Shown: positions 23,594 through 33,182, numbered from the stretch's first letter. The stretch is DNA of 64,000 bases from Clostridiales bacterium CCNA10 (GCA_003573975.1 AP018533.1:124001-188000), one strand, 5' to 3'. The notes: generated by a model not told the origin, from the sequence alone. Translations and numbers: made by a program.

Positions 23594-26500
23594 TTACGCC
23601 GCGGCGTTGGCGTTGATCCGGTCAATCACGCTCTTGATTCCAGCCCACAGGGACAGGTCTGTGAATATCTCTACGATACTTCCCCGATCTGTGAAGGGCG
23701 GTTCCTGAAGCACAGACAGATCCTTCATGACCCCGTTATGGACGATGTACTCCACAATTTGGTTGACGAAGTAGATCTGCCGGCTGTCCAGGTTGACATC
23801 GCTTAAGTACTGGGCAAATGCCTCCTTAGCGGCATTCATATCCATACCCACGATCTCCCGAACAAACTCACCCAGGGGCTTGGCTCCCAGTTCCGCCTCA
23901 TAGTCCTCCCGGGAGCCCACTTCACTCCAGAGGATGGTCTCCAGTTCCTTTACATCTTCCGCCGTCAGTGGCACATTGGAGCGCAGCTTGGCGATAGCGG
24001 GCTTATCCTGGTGCTGGCGCACATAGAACTCCGCCTTGGCCTTGTAGTTCTTCAGATCGTCGTTCTCCAGCTCCGACTCCTTCCACTCTACGGAGAGGAT
24101 ATCATCTGTAAAGTTGGTATTGTAAATGGCGCCATCATGAGGCAGATACTTCATCAGGTTCCGCAAGCACTCCCGGATGTGCTCAAACTCGTTGATTCCG
24201 GCGTTGTCCAGGTAATCAGTATGCAGGATCTTCTCGATGAGTTCCGATTGCGCCCGGATCTCCGGGATGTTTGCCACGCTGGCCACGCCGCTGACCTTCT
24301 TCACCAGATCCTTCCGGGCTTTCTTATAGGTCTTTCCAACCAGGTAGGCAAGTTCAATGCCATACATCAGTGCATCAAACCGCACGGCACTGGCCTCGTC
24401 CATATCCGGTTGGAGGAGTGGGGCAACCTCGTCCCGCAGGTAGAGCGTATCCTCATATCTGAGGGCCTGGTAGCTCGCCGAGTCAGCGAACTTCTCTACA
24501 TACCGCAGGTGCTGCCGCACAGCAAAATTCGCCCGATCCAGTTGCTGCACTTTGGAGAGCATTTCATCTACCAGCTTCTCTCGAAAGGGGATCAGTTCCT
24601 CAGTCTGGTAGGCCAGATCCTGGAGCTTGTAGACAATTTGAGCTTTCAGATAGAAGATGGCACTTTGCAGGGCCATCTGGTTGGCAGTGGCCTTGCCTTT
24701 GTTCATGCGGAAAAACTCGAAGTTGCCGCATAGATCGAAGATGTAGAACTTGCTTTTGTTCTCCCCGTCCACCAGTCCCGTACACAGACGGGTACCCCGA
24801 CCGATCATCTGCCAGAATTTTGCACGGCTCTGTACCTTCTTGAAGAACACCAGGTTCAGCACCTCGGGTACATCAATGCCGGTATCCAGCATATCCACGG
24901 AGATGGCAATCTGGGGCAGCTTTTTCGGGTCGGAGAATTCGTCGATGGCACTCTGGGCGTAGGTCATGTAGTTGTCGATGACCTTGGCGTAACCAGGCAG
25001 ATGGGGGTACTCCTTGCCGAACACCTCCAGAATTTTCTCAGCGTGGCGGTGATTCTTGGCAAAGATGATGGTCTTGCCCAGCTTCTCTCCGTAGTCAATT
25101 TTCAGGCCGTTGGTCATCAGCAGATTCAGAGCCAGGCGGATGGTATCCTCGTTGAACAGCCACTCGTTGAGGGCAGAGGACTCGATCCGCTCGGGCAACT
25201 CCCCATTCTCATCGGTGAAGGTGGCCTCATACTCCGCCTGTTCCTCCTCGGACAGATCGGCGTAGGAGATGCCCTCCTCCATGAATTTCAGCTTGCTCTC
25301 CACCGTGAGGAAGTCCACCAGAAAGCCGTCCTTCACCGCCTGGGCCAGTTCGTAGCCGTAGGTAGGCACACCGCTCTCCAGTTCAAAGATCTCGTAAGTG
25401 TTCTTGTCGATCTCATCCTTTGGGGTGGCTGTGAGACCCACCAGGGGTGCGTCAAAGTAGTTGAAAATATCCCGATACTTATTGTAGATGGAGCGGTGGG
25501 CCTCGTCGCAGATGACCAAATCGAAGTGGCCTACAGTGAACAGCTTTCCCTCTCCGTCCTCAACCGAGTCGATGCAGTTCATCATGGTCTGGTAGGTAGA
25601 AAAGACGCAGTGGGCCGTGTAATTGTCCTTCTCCTCGCACAGGTTGGTCACGGAGAGATTGGGCAGCAGATTCACAAAGCTGCGCTTGGCCTGGGTGACC
25701 AGAGAGTTTCGGTCGGCCAGGAAGAGGACATTTTTCACCCAACCGTGCTGGAGGAGTACATCCACCAGAGCGATGACCGTGCGGGTCTTGCCCGAGCCGG
25801 TGGCCATGACCAGCAGGGCCTTCCGGCGGTTCTGGGCCAAAGCCTGACAGGTGGCCTTGATGGCCCCCTCCTGGTAGTAGCGGCCGGCAATGTTGTGGTC
25901 CACCTGGATGTACTTGAGGCTTGTCCGCATGGCCCGAAGGTTGAAGAACTTCTCCAGGTCCCTCTTGGAGTAGAAGGCGGCCACCCGCCGCTCCGGGTAG
26001 GCTCCGTCGTCGATCCGGGTGTCAAAGCCGTTGGTGAGGAAGATCACCGGGCGGCGGCCATATTTCTGCTCCAGCAGGTCGGCGTACAGCTTGGCCTGCT
26101 GGCGGCCCTTGGCTGGGTCCACACAGGTGCGCTTGGCCTCGATGACGGCCAGGGGGCGGTGGGCGTCATCATAGAGCACATAGTCGGCATAGCCCACCTC
26201 GCTCTGGTTGGGCATACCGGGCAGCTCCACCTCGTTCAGCCAGTCCTTCCCTTCCGTCCAGCCCGCGTCGGTGAGCATGGCGTCAATGTATAGCTTGCGG
26301 GTCTTGTACTCGGACAGGTCCAGGGGCTTGGGGGTGTAACTGGGCTGCTGAGTCTCACGGCGGGCGGTGAGTTCTGCCCTCAGGGCCTCGTTCTCCGCCA
26401 TGAGGGCGGCCAGATCCACCTCGGGCGCGGGAGCGGGAGCCGGAGCGGCGGTCTGCTGCTCCAGCAGGGCTGGGTCAAATTCTCCGGCCGTGTAAGTCGT

Positions 26501-26878
26501 GCCATAACAACAGGCAATAAAGTCCATGAAGTACCAGAGGTTTTCCAGACATAACTGGGCCTGCTCCTTGGTGATCTTCTTTCCGGTGTGGGCGGCGGCG
26601 TTGCCCGTCTGGCGGATGTACTTGAGGCGCTGCCAAAGGTCCCGGTCCACGATGGCCCGGAAGTCCTCAGTGTCCATGAGGCTGGCCAGCCGGTCATCGT
26701 AGGGCATGACCAACCCACCGTCCACGGAGTACATCCATTTGACGGCAAACTCCATACACCGGCGGCAGTTGAGCACGCAGGCTGCCGGGTCGATAGTATA
26801 GATTCTTTCCGCCGCAACGGCAACCTCTCCGAATGTGGTGAGCTGGGGGTCAGAGAGGAGAAAATTAAAGTTGGTCAT
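23594..26878 (-). CDS. hsdR: Type I restriction enzyme, motor and nuclease subunit HsdR
   Basis: A protein of 1,094 residues. It starts with a DUF4145 domain (about 1-130; RQTGNAAAH, itself HEPN-like). The nuclease domain follows with the PD-(D/E)xK core AVIEAKRT near residue 242. The SF2 helicase motor has Walker A MATGSGKTRT near 357, DEAH near 455, GLTATPK near 478 and QMIGRGTRL near 690. The EcoEI-type C-terminal domain ends the protein. With HsdM and HsdS it translocates and cuts unmethylated DNA. GAGGTGATACC precedes the ATG, 9 bases after the HEPN-motif gene. All motifs look intact. Confidence 0.93.
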   Translation of the reverse strand: MTNFNFLLSDPQLTTFGEVAVAAERIYTIDPAACVLNCRRCMEFAVKWMYSVDGGLVMPYDDRLASLMDTEDFRAIVDRDLWQRLKYIRQTGNAAAHTGKKITKEQAQLCLENLWYFMDFIACCYGTTYTAGEFDPALLEQQTAAPAPAPAPEVDLAALMAENEALRAELTARRETQQPSYTPKPLDLSEYKTRKLYIDAMLTDAGWTEGKDWLNEVELPGMPNQSEVGYADYVLYDDAHRPLAVIEAKRTCVDPAKGRQQAKLYADLLEQKYGRRPVIFLTNGFDTRIDDGAYPERRVAAFYSKRDLEKFFNLRAMRTSLKYIQVDHNIAGRYYQEGAIKATCQALAQNRRKALLVMATGSGKTRTVIALVDVLLQHGWVKNVLFLADRNSLVTQAKRSFVNLLPNLSVTNLCEEKDNYTAHCVFSTYQTMMNCIDSVEDGEGKLFTVGHFDLVICDEAHRSIYNKYRDIFNYFDAPLVGLTATPKDEIDKNTYEIFELESGVPTYGYELAQAVKDGFLVDFLTVESKLKFMEEGISYADLSEEEQAEYEATFTDENGELPERIESSALNEWLFNEDTIRLALNLLMTNGLKIDYGEKLGKTIIFAKNHRHAEKILEVFGKEYPHLPGYAKVIDNYMTYAQSAIDEFSDPKKLPQIAISVDMLDTGIDVPEVLNLVFFKKVQSRAKFWQMIGRGTRLCTGLVDGENKSKFYIFDLCGNFEFFRMNKGKATANQMALQSAIFYLKAQIVYKLQDLAYQTEELIPFREKLVDEMLSKVQQLDRANFAVRQHLRYVEKFADSASYQALRYEDTLYLRDEVAPLLQPDMDEASAVRFDALMYGIELAYLVGKTYKKARKDLVKKVSGVASVANIPEIRAQSELIEKILHTDYLDNAGINEFEHIRECLRNLMKYLPHDGAIYNTNFTDDILSVEWKESELENDDLKNYKAKAEFYVRQHQDKPAIAKLRSNVPLTAEDVKELETILWSEVGSREDYEAELGAKPLGEFVREIVGMDMNAAKEAFAQYLSDVNLDSRQIYFVNQIVEYIVHNGVMKDLSVLQEPPFTDRGSIVEIFTDLSLWAGIKSVIDRINANAAA

Positions 26879-26887
26879 GGTATCACC

Positions 26888-28327
26888 TCAATTCTTTTTC
26901 TTCTCTTTTTCCTTTGCTGCTTTATCCGAAATCTCTACGAGCAGTGTTTGCAATTCCATAATTCCATCGAGCGAATCTTGCACTGTGTCTTTGTTAACAA
27001 TACTATTCTCACCGTGAGCCGTGCTGTTTCTAAGCTGGTCAGCTCTTATTTTTAAAAGAAGACGGCGCATTTTTTTAGCATCTTCTTTTGTGATACATTT
27101 CTTTTTATAGAAGAAATCAATGTTAGCAAAAATCGATGGAGGCATCCCGTCATAAGGCTTTTTTGCTGTTTGACTTGAAAAATATTCGCAAGTATCGCAT
27201 TTTGACAATTTTTTGTTCCTGAAGATGCTGTATTCCTCTCTGATAGAATTGTTTTTTGCAATTTCATCAAACCAATGATAAATCATTCCTTCAGCGCAAG
27301 AACACAATAGCGAAAAAGATTCCAAATAGAACCCTGCTGAGAACAAATTTGTAGCATGGTGGTATGTTGTAACAAATGACTTGTTTTTATATGTTCCAAT
27401 TATGTGCCTATTCAGCTCAACCATCTCAGTATCTGTAAATTGATGCCAGAGTGCGTTTCCACCTACCCAGTCAGATGTAAAATCTGTGGCTGTTATAGTC
27501 CCACCTAACACGGTTTCCTTTTCGTCCCATCGATACTGAAACATAGATGCTGTGCTTACTTGGTTAATGCTGTACGGCATAACCATTTTCCCAGGCGAGG
27601 CCTTGACTGCCAGGAGCAGCATCATGTTTGTGATTTCCAAGGATTTTCTGATAGGCGGACTCTTCTCTCGAGTTTCCCATTTGGGCCCTCTCCACCAGGT
27701 ATCCGGCTTTATCAACCCGTATGCCTTGAATTTAAAACTTGTATAGTTATCTTTTTCACGCGGAACCTTTTTCACTTCGAGAGAAATATACGGGTAACAG
27801 GGGGTTAAATCAAACATATAGTCTTTTACAACTGGTTCAAATGGATATAGATATTCAACGGTATAAATCGGTAACTTCCCAACTTTGTAGTCTTCATATA
27901 AATTTCTTAATTCAGTTTGTCGTTTGGAGTATAATGTACTGCACTCTTGGAGCAAGTTATCTTGGAAGGAAATTACTTTCTCGATCTTTTCAGGAATGTC
28001 ATATTTGATTCCGAGATTTTCTGACTCATTATTGTATAGGCAGTACAGCAGAGATTCCAAAGCAAAATCCAGAATGATAATAAGGCTCTGTTTATTTCGA
28101 CTTACATGCTTTAGAGGCAGAATTTGATTGTATTTCTCCAATATATCGAGGTAGTTGCAATAGTAGCCGCATTGTTGACACGCGGCAAGCAAATGGTAAA
28201 GTAAATCTAAATTTTTTCTATTCTTTTGGGAATCATGGGATGGATATATTTTATATCCCTGCTCTAAGTATTGATCAACTAAGTCAAAAAAGCGCCCACG
28301 AGAAAACAATTCTTGCATGCTTTCCAT
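26888..28327 (-). CDS. HEPN-motif protein inserted in the R-M operon, function unknown
   Basis: A protein of 479 residues. The N-terminal 130 residues are helical and repeat-like (LYHLLAACQQCGYYCNYLDIL). A middle region of about 250 residues has no recognised family. A C-terminal helical domain has a CDTCEYF knuckle and R433-N-S-T-A-H438, the R-N-x3-H signature of HEPN ribonucleases. The gene is AT-rich, unlike the GC-rich hsd genes on both sides, so it was acquired separately. It sits 9 bases before hsdR and 85 bases after a broken hsdR 5' copy. GGGGGAG precedes the ATG at 28327. An RNase-type back-up defence is a reasonable guess; no homologue is recognised. Confidence 0.7.
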   Translation of the reverse strand: MESMQELFSRGRFFDLVDQYLEQGYKIYPSHDSQKNRKNLDLLYHLLAACQQCGYYCNYLDILEKYNQILPLKHVSRNKQSLIIILDFALESLLYCLYNNESENLGIKYDIPEKIEKVISFQDNLLQECSTLYSKRQTELRNLYEDYKVGKLPIYTVEYLYPFEPVVKDYMFDLTPCYPYISLEVKKVPREKDNYTSFKFKAYGLIKPDTWWRGPKWETREKSPPIRKSLEITNMMLLLAVKASPGKMVMPYSINQVSTASMFQYRWDEKETVLGGTITATDFTSDWVGGNALWHQFTDTEMVELNRHIIGTYKNKSFVTTYHHATNLFSAGFYLESFSLLCSCAEGMIYHWFDEIAKNNSIREEYSIFRNKKLSKCDTCEYFSSQTAKKPYDGMPPSIFANIDFFYKKKCITKEDAKKMRRLLLKIRADQLRNSTAHGENSIVNKDTVQDSLDGIMELQTLLVEISDKAAKEKEKKKN

Positions 28328-28412
28328 TTTTTCATTTCTCCCCCAATATTGCAACCAAATGTGTTGATGCGGTATACAACGAACTCTTGCTCTGGATTTT
28401 ACCACCTGGCCT

Positions 28413-28595
28413 TCAGCAGGGTACAGCCAACTTGCCGTCCACGAAGTATATCCATTTGACAGCAAACTCCACACAGCGGCAGCAGTTCAGCACGCAGGCC
28501 ACCGGGTCGATGTCATAGATTTTTTCCGCTGAGACGGCCATCTCCCTGAAAGTGGTGAATTGGGGATCAGAGAGGAGAAAATCGAAGTTGGTCAT
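28413..28595 (-). pseudogene. Truncated duplicate of the hsdR 5' end
   Basis: Sixty codons whose product (MTNFDFLLSDPQFTTF...) aligns with the first 60 residues of the intact HsdR at roughly 75-80% identity, then stops at TGA. The ribosome site and the 9-base gap to the upstream gene also match those of the intact copy. The DNA differs at many positions, so it is a diverged allele rather than a recent tandem copy. Confidence 0.85.
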
Positions 28596-28604
28596 GGTGA
28601 CACC

Positions 28605-29390
28605 TCATTGTCTTAAAACATTTCCATCGACTTCACTATCATCTACTTCTTTGATTTCTATGGAATTATCACGAAGCTCTCTAATATGCCCAATGTGGAA
28701 CCAACTCAAAGGCTTTATTGACGCGACAAAGTGATGGTCATTTTCTCCTATCAATGGAGCACCATTCGATACAAGAATGATTCTCCACTCATTTTGCCAC
28801 TGATAGGACAAATCTTTTTTAAAAAACACATTATATTGATTTCTATTTTCATCGTTCAGAATTTCAATATGATATTCTGAGTGTATATCAACATAAGAAA
28901 CTGCCCCCCATTTTCCTCCAAGTTGATTGTCATCTATGTAATCAAGCATATTTTGCAGAAATTCAACTTTACTAAAAATGGCATAATAAGAGCCAAATTG
29001 CTCCATTTCAGATATAAACTCTTCTTTAAATTTTAAAGAAAATTCGGTTTCTTTCCGAAGAATATGTTCAGATAGTTGAGAGCAGCAATAAAGTGGGATC
29101 TTATTATCACCTTTAAATCCGACCGTAAAATTCTGTATGAAGTCAAGAGGTATCTTTATTCGCTCTTCTGGTGATTCCTCTGGACCTAATTCCATGAATT
29201 CACCTGTATGATTTTCAAAAGAGATGACACATTTTCCGTCAAATTTGTCGCCTCGGTAAGTATCTTCAAGTTTTCTAAAATATCCACTTTCGTTCATGTA
29301 AACTTTTCCGGCGCACAAATCTTCAAGATATTTGCGATTGTTACTGACCTTTATTAACATGTCCGGAAATTCATATTGGAATACTTTCAT
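28605..29390 (-). CDS. Unknown cargo gene, DUF2971-like pattern
   Basis: An acidic protein of 261 residues with an AT-rich gene. Visible features are KVYMNESGYFRKLED..RGDKFDG near the start and YQWQNEWRIIL near residue 215. The spacing recalls DUF2971 proteins (an early F/Y-x-R region and a late W-x-x-E-W-R), but the match is weak. No signal peptide or membrane segment is seen. It lies 9 bases after hsdS and 9 before the broken hsdR copy, so it is co-transcribed with the R-M genes. An accessory defence role is inferred from location only. Confidence 0.55.
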   Translation of the reverse strand: MKVFQYEFPDMLIKVSNNRKYLEDLCAGKVYMNESGYFRKLEDTYRGDKFDGKCVISFENHTGEFMELGPEESPEERIKIPLDFIQNFTVGFKGDNKIPLYCCSQLSEHILRKETEFSLKFKEEFISEMEQFGSYYAIFSKVEFLQNMLDYIDDNQLGGKWGAVSYVDIHSEYHIEILNDENRNQYNVFFKKDLSYQWQNEWRIILVSNGAPLIGENDHHFVASIKPLSWFHIGHIRELRDNSIEIKEVDDSEVDGNVLRQ

Positions 29391-29399
29391 GGCATAATC

Positions 29400-30494
29400 T
29401 CACCCAAAATATTGCTGCATCAAGGCTTTTTTCAATACTTCCAGTTTATCAAGGCTCTGCTGAATCGTCAATTTTGATTTGTTCGCCTGTTCCACAAGAA
29501 ATGAAAATTGTTTCTGTAACCCCAAAGGTGGCAGAATGATTGTAAATGCCTTTATGTCGCCAACATTGATATGTGGCGACGCTGATCCACTGACACCACC
29601 CAGTGCTTTTCGCAAAAAGGATTCAAAATTCATAGCAACACTCAAAAACTGTGGTAAGCATTTTGTAGTATCTGGGGATAGTAACATTGACCTCTGTCCA
29701 AGTGCTACATTGCAATCTCGGTCTATCATTGCCGCAATACCAAGGATAGCTCCTTCTCTTGTATATACAATATCACCCTTTTCGGGGCGTTTGCGCTGGA
29801 TTCGCTGATAATATTCACGTTCGGGTATGTACTCGATATCATCCCACATAATACGATTCTTCTTAACAATTGATGTTCTGATACACATATATCCAGTATT
29901 ATCACTTGTATAGTTCGGAGTTGAATGAGGACAATCTACTATAGTTTTGCACACACTATCCAGCGGCCACATCTGCCATTTGTGGTCATTCTCTACCGGG
30001 TCCCCAAACATCTCCACAAACCGGGCTTTGACCAGCAGGTCCAGTTTGTTCAGCTGCACCCGGCGCTTGGCGATCAGGTCGCTGACCTTGTCCAGCTGGA
30101 CGGCAATGAGGCGCTGTTCTTCCAATGGTGGGAGAGGAAGTTCCTCCTTTTGATAGTCTTTAAAGTATATGTGTGGAATCGTTGCGCCGGTATAGTATTT
30201 TGCAAGGTTCATATTTTCCATGGCATAGGCCAAGTAGCCAATATCTACATTTTTGCCCGGAATAATATATTGCATAGTTCCAATGACAGAGGACTTTGCG
30301 GGTAATTTCATAACGCGACCAACACCCGCGCCATCTTTTACAACTGCAATATATGGGCTTTCTTGCTGATAAAAATCAACCGCTTTGATGAGACCACTCG
30401 CACCATAAATCGGATACTCACCATGCCGTCCATCTAAATCTTTCTGCGCAATATTTGAAGTCGCTTTGCTGCAAACATCCCCCAATTTCGCCAT
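29400..30494 (-). CDS. hsdS: Type I restriction-modification specificity subunit HsdS
   Basis: A protein of 364 residues with two target-recognition domains. TRD1 (about 1-120) is followed by a conserved helical spacer (LPPLEEQRLIAVQLD...ARFVEMFGDP, about 122-170). TRD2 (about 175-320) is followed by the second spacer (LPPLGLQKQF...LEVLKKALMQQYFG). The two half-sites it reads cannot be deduced. The second TRD is clearly AT-richer than the spacer DNA, a sign of domain exchange. The ATG at 30494 overlaps the hsdM stop (TGATG). Confidence 0.92.
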   Translation of the reverse strand: MAKLGDVCSKATSNIAQKDLDGRHGEYPIYGASGLIKAVDFYQQESPYIAVVKDGAGVGRVMKLPAKSSVIGTMQYIIPGKNVDIGYLAYAMENMNLAKYYTGATIPHIYFKDYQKEELPLPPLEEQRLIAVQLDKVSDLIAKRRVQLNKLDLLVKARFVEMFGDPVENDHKWQMWPLDSVCKTIVDCPHSTPNYTSDNTGYMCIRTSIVKKNRIMWDDIEYIPEREYYQRIQRKRPEKGDIVYTREGAILGIAAMIDRDCNVALGQRSMLLSPDTTKCLPQFLSVAMNFESFLRKALGGVSGSASPHINVGDIKAFTIILPPLGLQKQFSFLVEQANKSKLTIQQSLDKLEVLKKALMQQYFG

Positions 30495-31990
30495 CACACC
30501 ATCTCCTCCAGCTCCGCCAGGCCCTTGGTGATCTCCAGCTCCAGCTCCTTGAGGTCCGTCAGAATCTCCTGGGTGGATGGGTACTCCACGGGGACATACT
30601 CCATCTTCTTGTACTTGTTGATGGAGAGGTCATAGCCGTTCTGGGCGATCTCCTCCCTGGGCACCAGGAAGGACTGCTCGGTGCGCTCCCGCGCCTTTTC
30701 CCCCTCACGGTTGTGGAATCGGGCCACGATGTCGGGGATGTTGCTTTCCTTGATCTCCACACGCTTGTCGTCCAGGGTGAAGCCATCGGCCTTCATGTCG
30801 TAAAACCACACCTCATCCGTGCCGCCGTGGCCTGTCTTGGTGAACACCAGCACCGCCGTGGACACCCCGGCGTAGGGCTTGAACACCCCAGGGGGCATAG
30901 AGATCACCGCCTCCAGCCGGTTGCCCTCCACGATCTCCTTGCGGATGTCCTTATGAGCCTTGGAGGAACCGAACAGCACCCCGTCGGGTACGATGACGGC
31001 GCACCGCCCGCCTACCTTCAGCATCCGCAGGAAGAGGGCCAGGAACAACAGCTCGGTCTTCTTGGTCTTGCAAACCTTCAGCAGGTCGGCGGACACGATG
31101 TCCGCGTCCAGGCTCCCCTTGAAGGGGGGATTGGCCAGAATGAGGGTGTACTTCTCCCGGTCGGTGTTCTGGTCGCTGAGGCTGTCCCGATACTCAATGT
31201 AGGGGTTGTCGATGCCGTGGGTCATCATGTTCATGGCCCCGATGCGCAGCATAGTGCGGTCCATATCGTAGCCGTTGAACATATGGTTCATATAATGGTC
31301 TTTCTTCTGACGGTCGAAGAAGATTTCTTCTTTCCTGTTCTCCTTCAAATACTCGCCGGCCGCCACCAGGAAGCCGCCGGTGCCGCAGGCCGGGTCGCAA
31401 ATCACATCGTCCGCCCGAGGGGCCATCAGGTCCACCATCATGCGGATGATGTGCCGGGGGGTGCGGAACTGGCCGTTGACCCCGGCGGTGGCGATTTTGG
31501 ACAGGAGGTATTCGTAGATGTCGCCCCGGACATCAGTATCGTGGAGCTGCTCCGCCTGGGCGTAAATTTCGTCCATGGCGGTGACGATCTTATCCAGCAT
31601 CAGAGGCGTGGGGATCTTGAAAATGGCGTCTCCCATGTACTTGGCGTAGGCGCTGTCCTTGTCGGCGTGGAGGTTCTTGATGAAGGGGAACACCCACTCC
31701 TGCATGACGGAATACATCTGTCCGGCGGGAAAGTCGTGGAACACCGACCATTTGAGCTGGCTACCCGGGATGGTCCGCTCCCCCACCTGTACCTCACCGG
31801 CAAAGATGCTCTTATGAGGCAGGCCCAGCATGGCACTCTCCTTGGCCCGCTGGTTATCGGCGGCATCCAGGTCGTGGATGAACATGAGGTAGGTCATCTG
31901 TTCCACCACATCCAGGGGATTCGTTATGCCGCCGGTCCAGAAGGTCTCCCAGAGGCGGTCAATTTTATTTTTCAGTTCGCCAGTGATCAT
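30494..31990 (-). CDS. hsdM: Type I DNA adenine methyltransferase subunit HsdM
   Basis: A protein of 498 residues. The N-terminal helical domain (ELKNKIDRLWETFW...YLMFIHDLD) precedes the catalytic domain with SAM motif I DPACGTGGF near residue 198 and catalytic motif IV NPPF near 287, the order of N6-adenine methylases. It modifies the host's own sites and is needed with HsdS and HsdR for cutting. Its start is six bases after the fic stop. Confidence 0.95.
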   Translation of the reverse strand: MITGELKNKIDRLWETFWTGGITNPLDVVEQMTYLMFIHDLDAADNQRAKESAMLGLPHKSIFAGEVQVGERTIPGSQLKWSVFHDFPAGQMYSVMQEWVFPFIKNLHADKDSAYAKYMGDAIFKIPTPLMLDKIVTAMDEIYAQAEQLHDTDVRGDIYEYLLSKIATAGVNGQFRTPRHIIRMMVDLMAPRADDVICDPACGTGGFLVAAGEYLKENRKEEIFFDRQKKDHYMNHMFNGYDMDRTMLRIGAMNMMTHGIDNPYIEYRDSLSDQNTDREKYTLILANPPFKGSLDADIVSADLLKVCKTKKTELLFLALFLRMLKVGGRCAVIVPDGVLFGSSKAHKDIRKEIVEGNRLEAVISMPPGVFKPYAGVSTAVLVFTKTGHGGTDEVWFYDMKADGFTLDDKRVEIKESNIPDIVARFHNREGEKARERTEQSFLVPREEIAQNGYDLSINKYKKMEYVPVEYPSTQEILTDLKELELEITKGLAELEEMV

Positions 31991-31996
31991 GTTCTC

Positions 31997-33055
31997 TTAC
32001 TCCTTTTCCCGGTTCCAGATATAGGCGGTATAGCGTCCGCCGCTGAGTTTTAGAATTTCCCCGCTCTTCTGCAGGTCGGCCAAAGTGCGCTGTATCGTGA
32101 TTTTACTAATATCGGGGCACTGCTGGATGATCTCCGCCTTGGTAACCTTCCCAAGGGTGCCCTTGATGATCTCCCGGATACGGTCCGGCTTGCTCATGCC
32201 ACTGACGGCCAGGACTTGCACACGGGCGGAAAAGTTCCGGTAGGCCGCCGCTACCACGCCCAAGGTATAGCGCACAAAAGGGGCGTAGTCATTGGCTTCC
32301 TCGTGCCACCTGTGGGAGCTCTGCTGGAGAACCTCATAGTAGGTTTCCTTGCTCTCCTCAATGAGTTTTTCAATACTGATATATTTGCCCACGATATAGC
32401 CTGCCCGGTAGAGCAGCAGCAGGGTCAGCAGGCGGCTCATACGGCCGTTACCGTCGTTAAAGGGATGAATACAGAGAAAGTCCAGAATGAACATAGGGAT
32501 CAGCAGCAACGGATCCATGTCACCCTTCCCCACAGCCTCCTCGTAGGCCCGGCAGAGGCTGTCCACCGCCTCCGGCGTCTCCCAGGCCGGGAGAGGTTGA
32601 AAGCGAATCGTTTTGTTTCCTTGTTCGTCCTCCTCTGTAATCACATTGTCCAAGGTTTTATAATGTCCACCGTAGGACGCGCCGCTAAATTTATAGAGGT
32701 CCCGGTGGAGCTGCAGGATCATAGATGCTTTTGGCGGGATATAGTCAAAGCTCTCATGAATGGTGGCCAGTACATCCCGGTAACCGGCGATCTCCTGCTC
32801 GTTCCGGGTATGGGGGGTAGTTTTGTCCTGCACCAGCTTTTTCAGGCGCTCGTTCGAAGTATAAATACCCTCGATTTTGTTGGAGGCCTCGGTGCTTTGG
32901 ATCTTGGCGATTTCCACCAGTTTAGTCAGGGTATCGGCTTTGGCCTCGATAAACAGGGCCTGTTCTCCTTTGTATTCATGGATCTGAGTCAGCAGGGCCA
33001 CGATATCTGGGGCAAGCAGCTTCTCATAGTTTTTGGCAAAATCGTAGGTGCGCAT
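31997..33055 (-). CDS. fic: Fic-domain protein with C-terminal winged helix
   Basis: A protein of 352 residues. The Fic core contains HPFNDGNGRMSR near residue 196, a complete AMP-transfer motif. An N-terminal helix carries SNKIEG (about 62-67), the inhibitory (S/T)xxxE(G/N) motif that clamps the active site, so this is a self-inhibited class II Fic. The last 80 residues form a winged helix (KVTKAEIIQQ...TIQRTLADLQKSGEILKL) that may bind DNA. It is the first gene of the R-M operon and may autoregulate it through repeated sites at the promoter. The ATG at 33055 has GAGGT 5 bases upstream. Confidence 0.9.
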   Translation of the reverse strand: MRTYDFAKNYEKLLAPDIVALLTQIHEYKGEQALFIEAKADTLTKLVEIAKIQSTEASNKIEGIYTSNERLKKLVQDKTTPHTRNEQEIAGYRDVLATIHESFDYIPPKASMILQLHRDLYKFSGASYGGHYKTLDNVITEEDEQGNKTIRFQPLPAWETPEAVDSLCRAYEEAVGKGDMDPLLLIPMFILDFLCIHPFNDGNGRMSRLLTLLLLYRAGYIVGKYISIEKLIEESKETYYEVLQQSSHRWHEEANDYAPFVRYTLGVVAAAYRNFSARVQVLAVSGMSKPDRIREIIKGTLGKVTKAEIIQQCPDISKITIQRTLADLQKSGEILKLSGGRYTAYIWNREKE

Positions 33056-33097
33056 CCTGTACCTCACTTCAGGTCAATTTTATCGTTTTTCTTATAA

Positions 33098-33182
33098 TGA
33101 TATAATTAAACTATATCAAGTAAACTTGATTGTGTCAAGGGTCAACTATATCATTTTTATCGAAATGATATAGTTGACCCTT
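33098..33182 (-). promoter_or_regulatory. R-M operon promoter with four operator repeats
   Basis: Minus-strand TTGACA (33138-33133), 17 bases, then TATAGT (33115-33110). The 10-mer AACTATATCA occurs at 33109 and 33144 and inverted at 33166 and, with one change, at 33098. These form two palindromes: a 21-bp one over the -10 (33098-33118) and a 20-bp-arm inverted repeat upstream of the -35 (33137-33182). This is a strong sign of repressor control. Confidence 0.75.
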
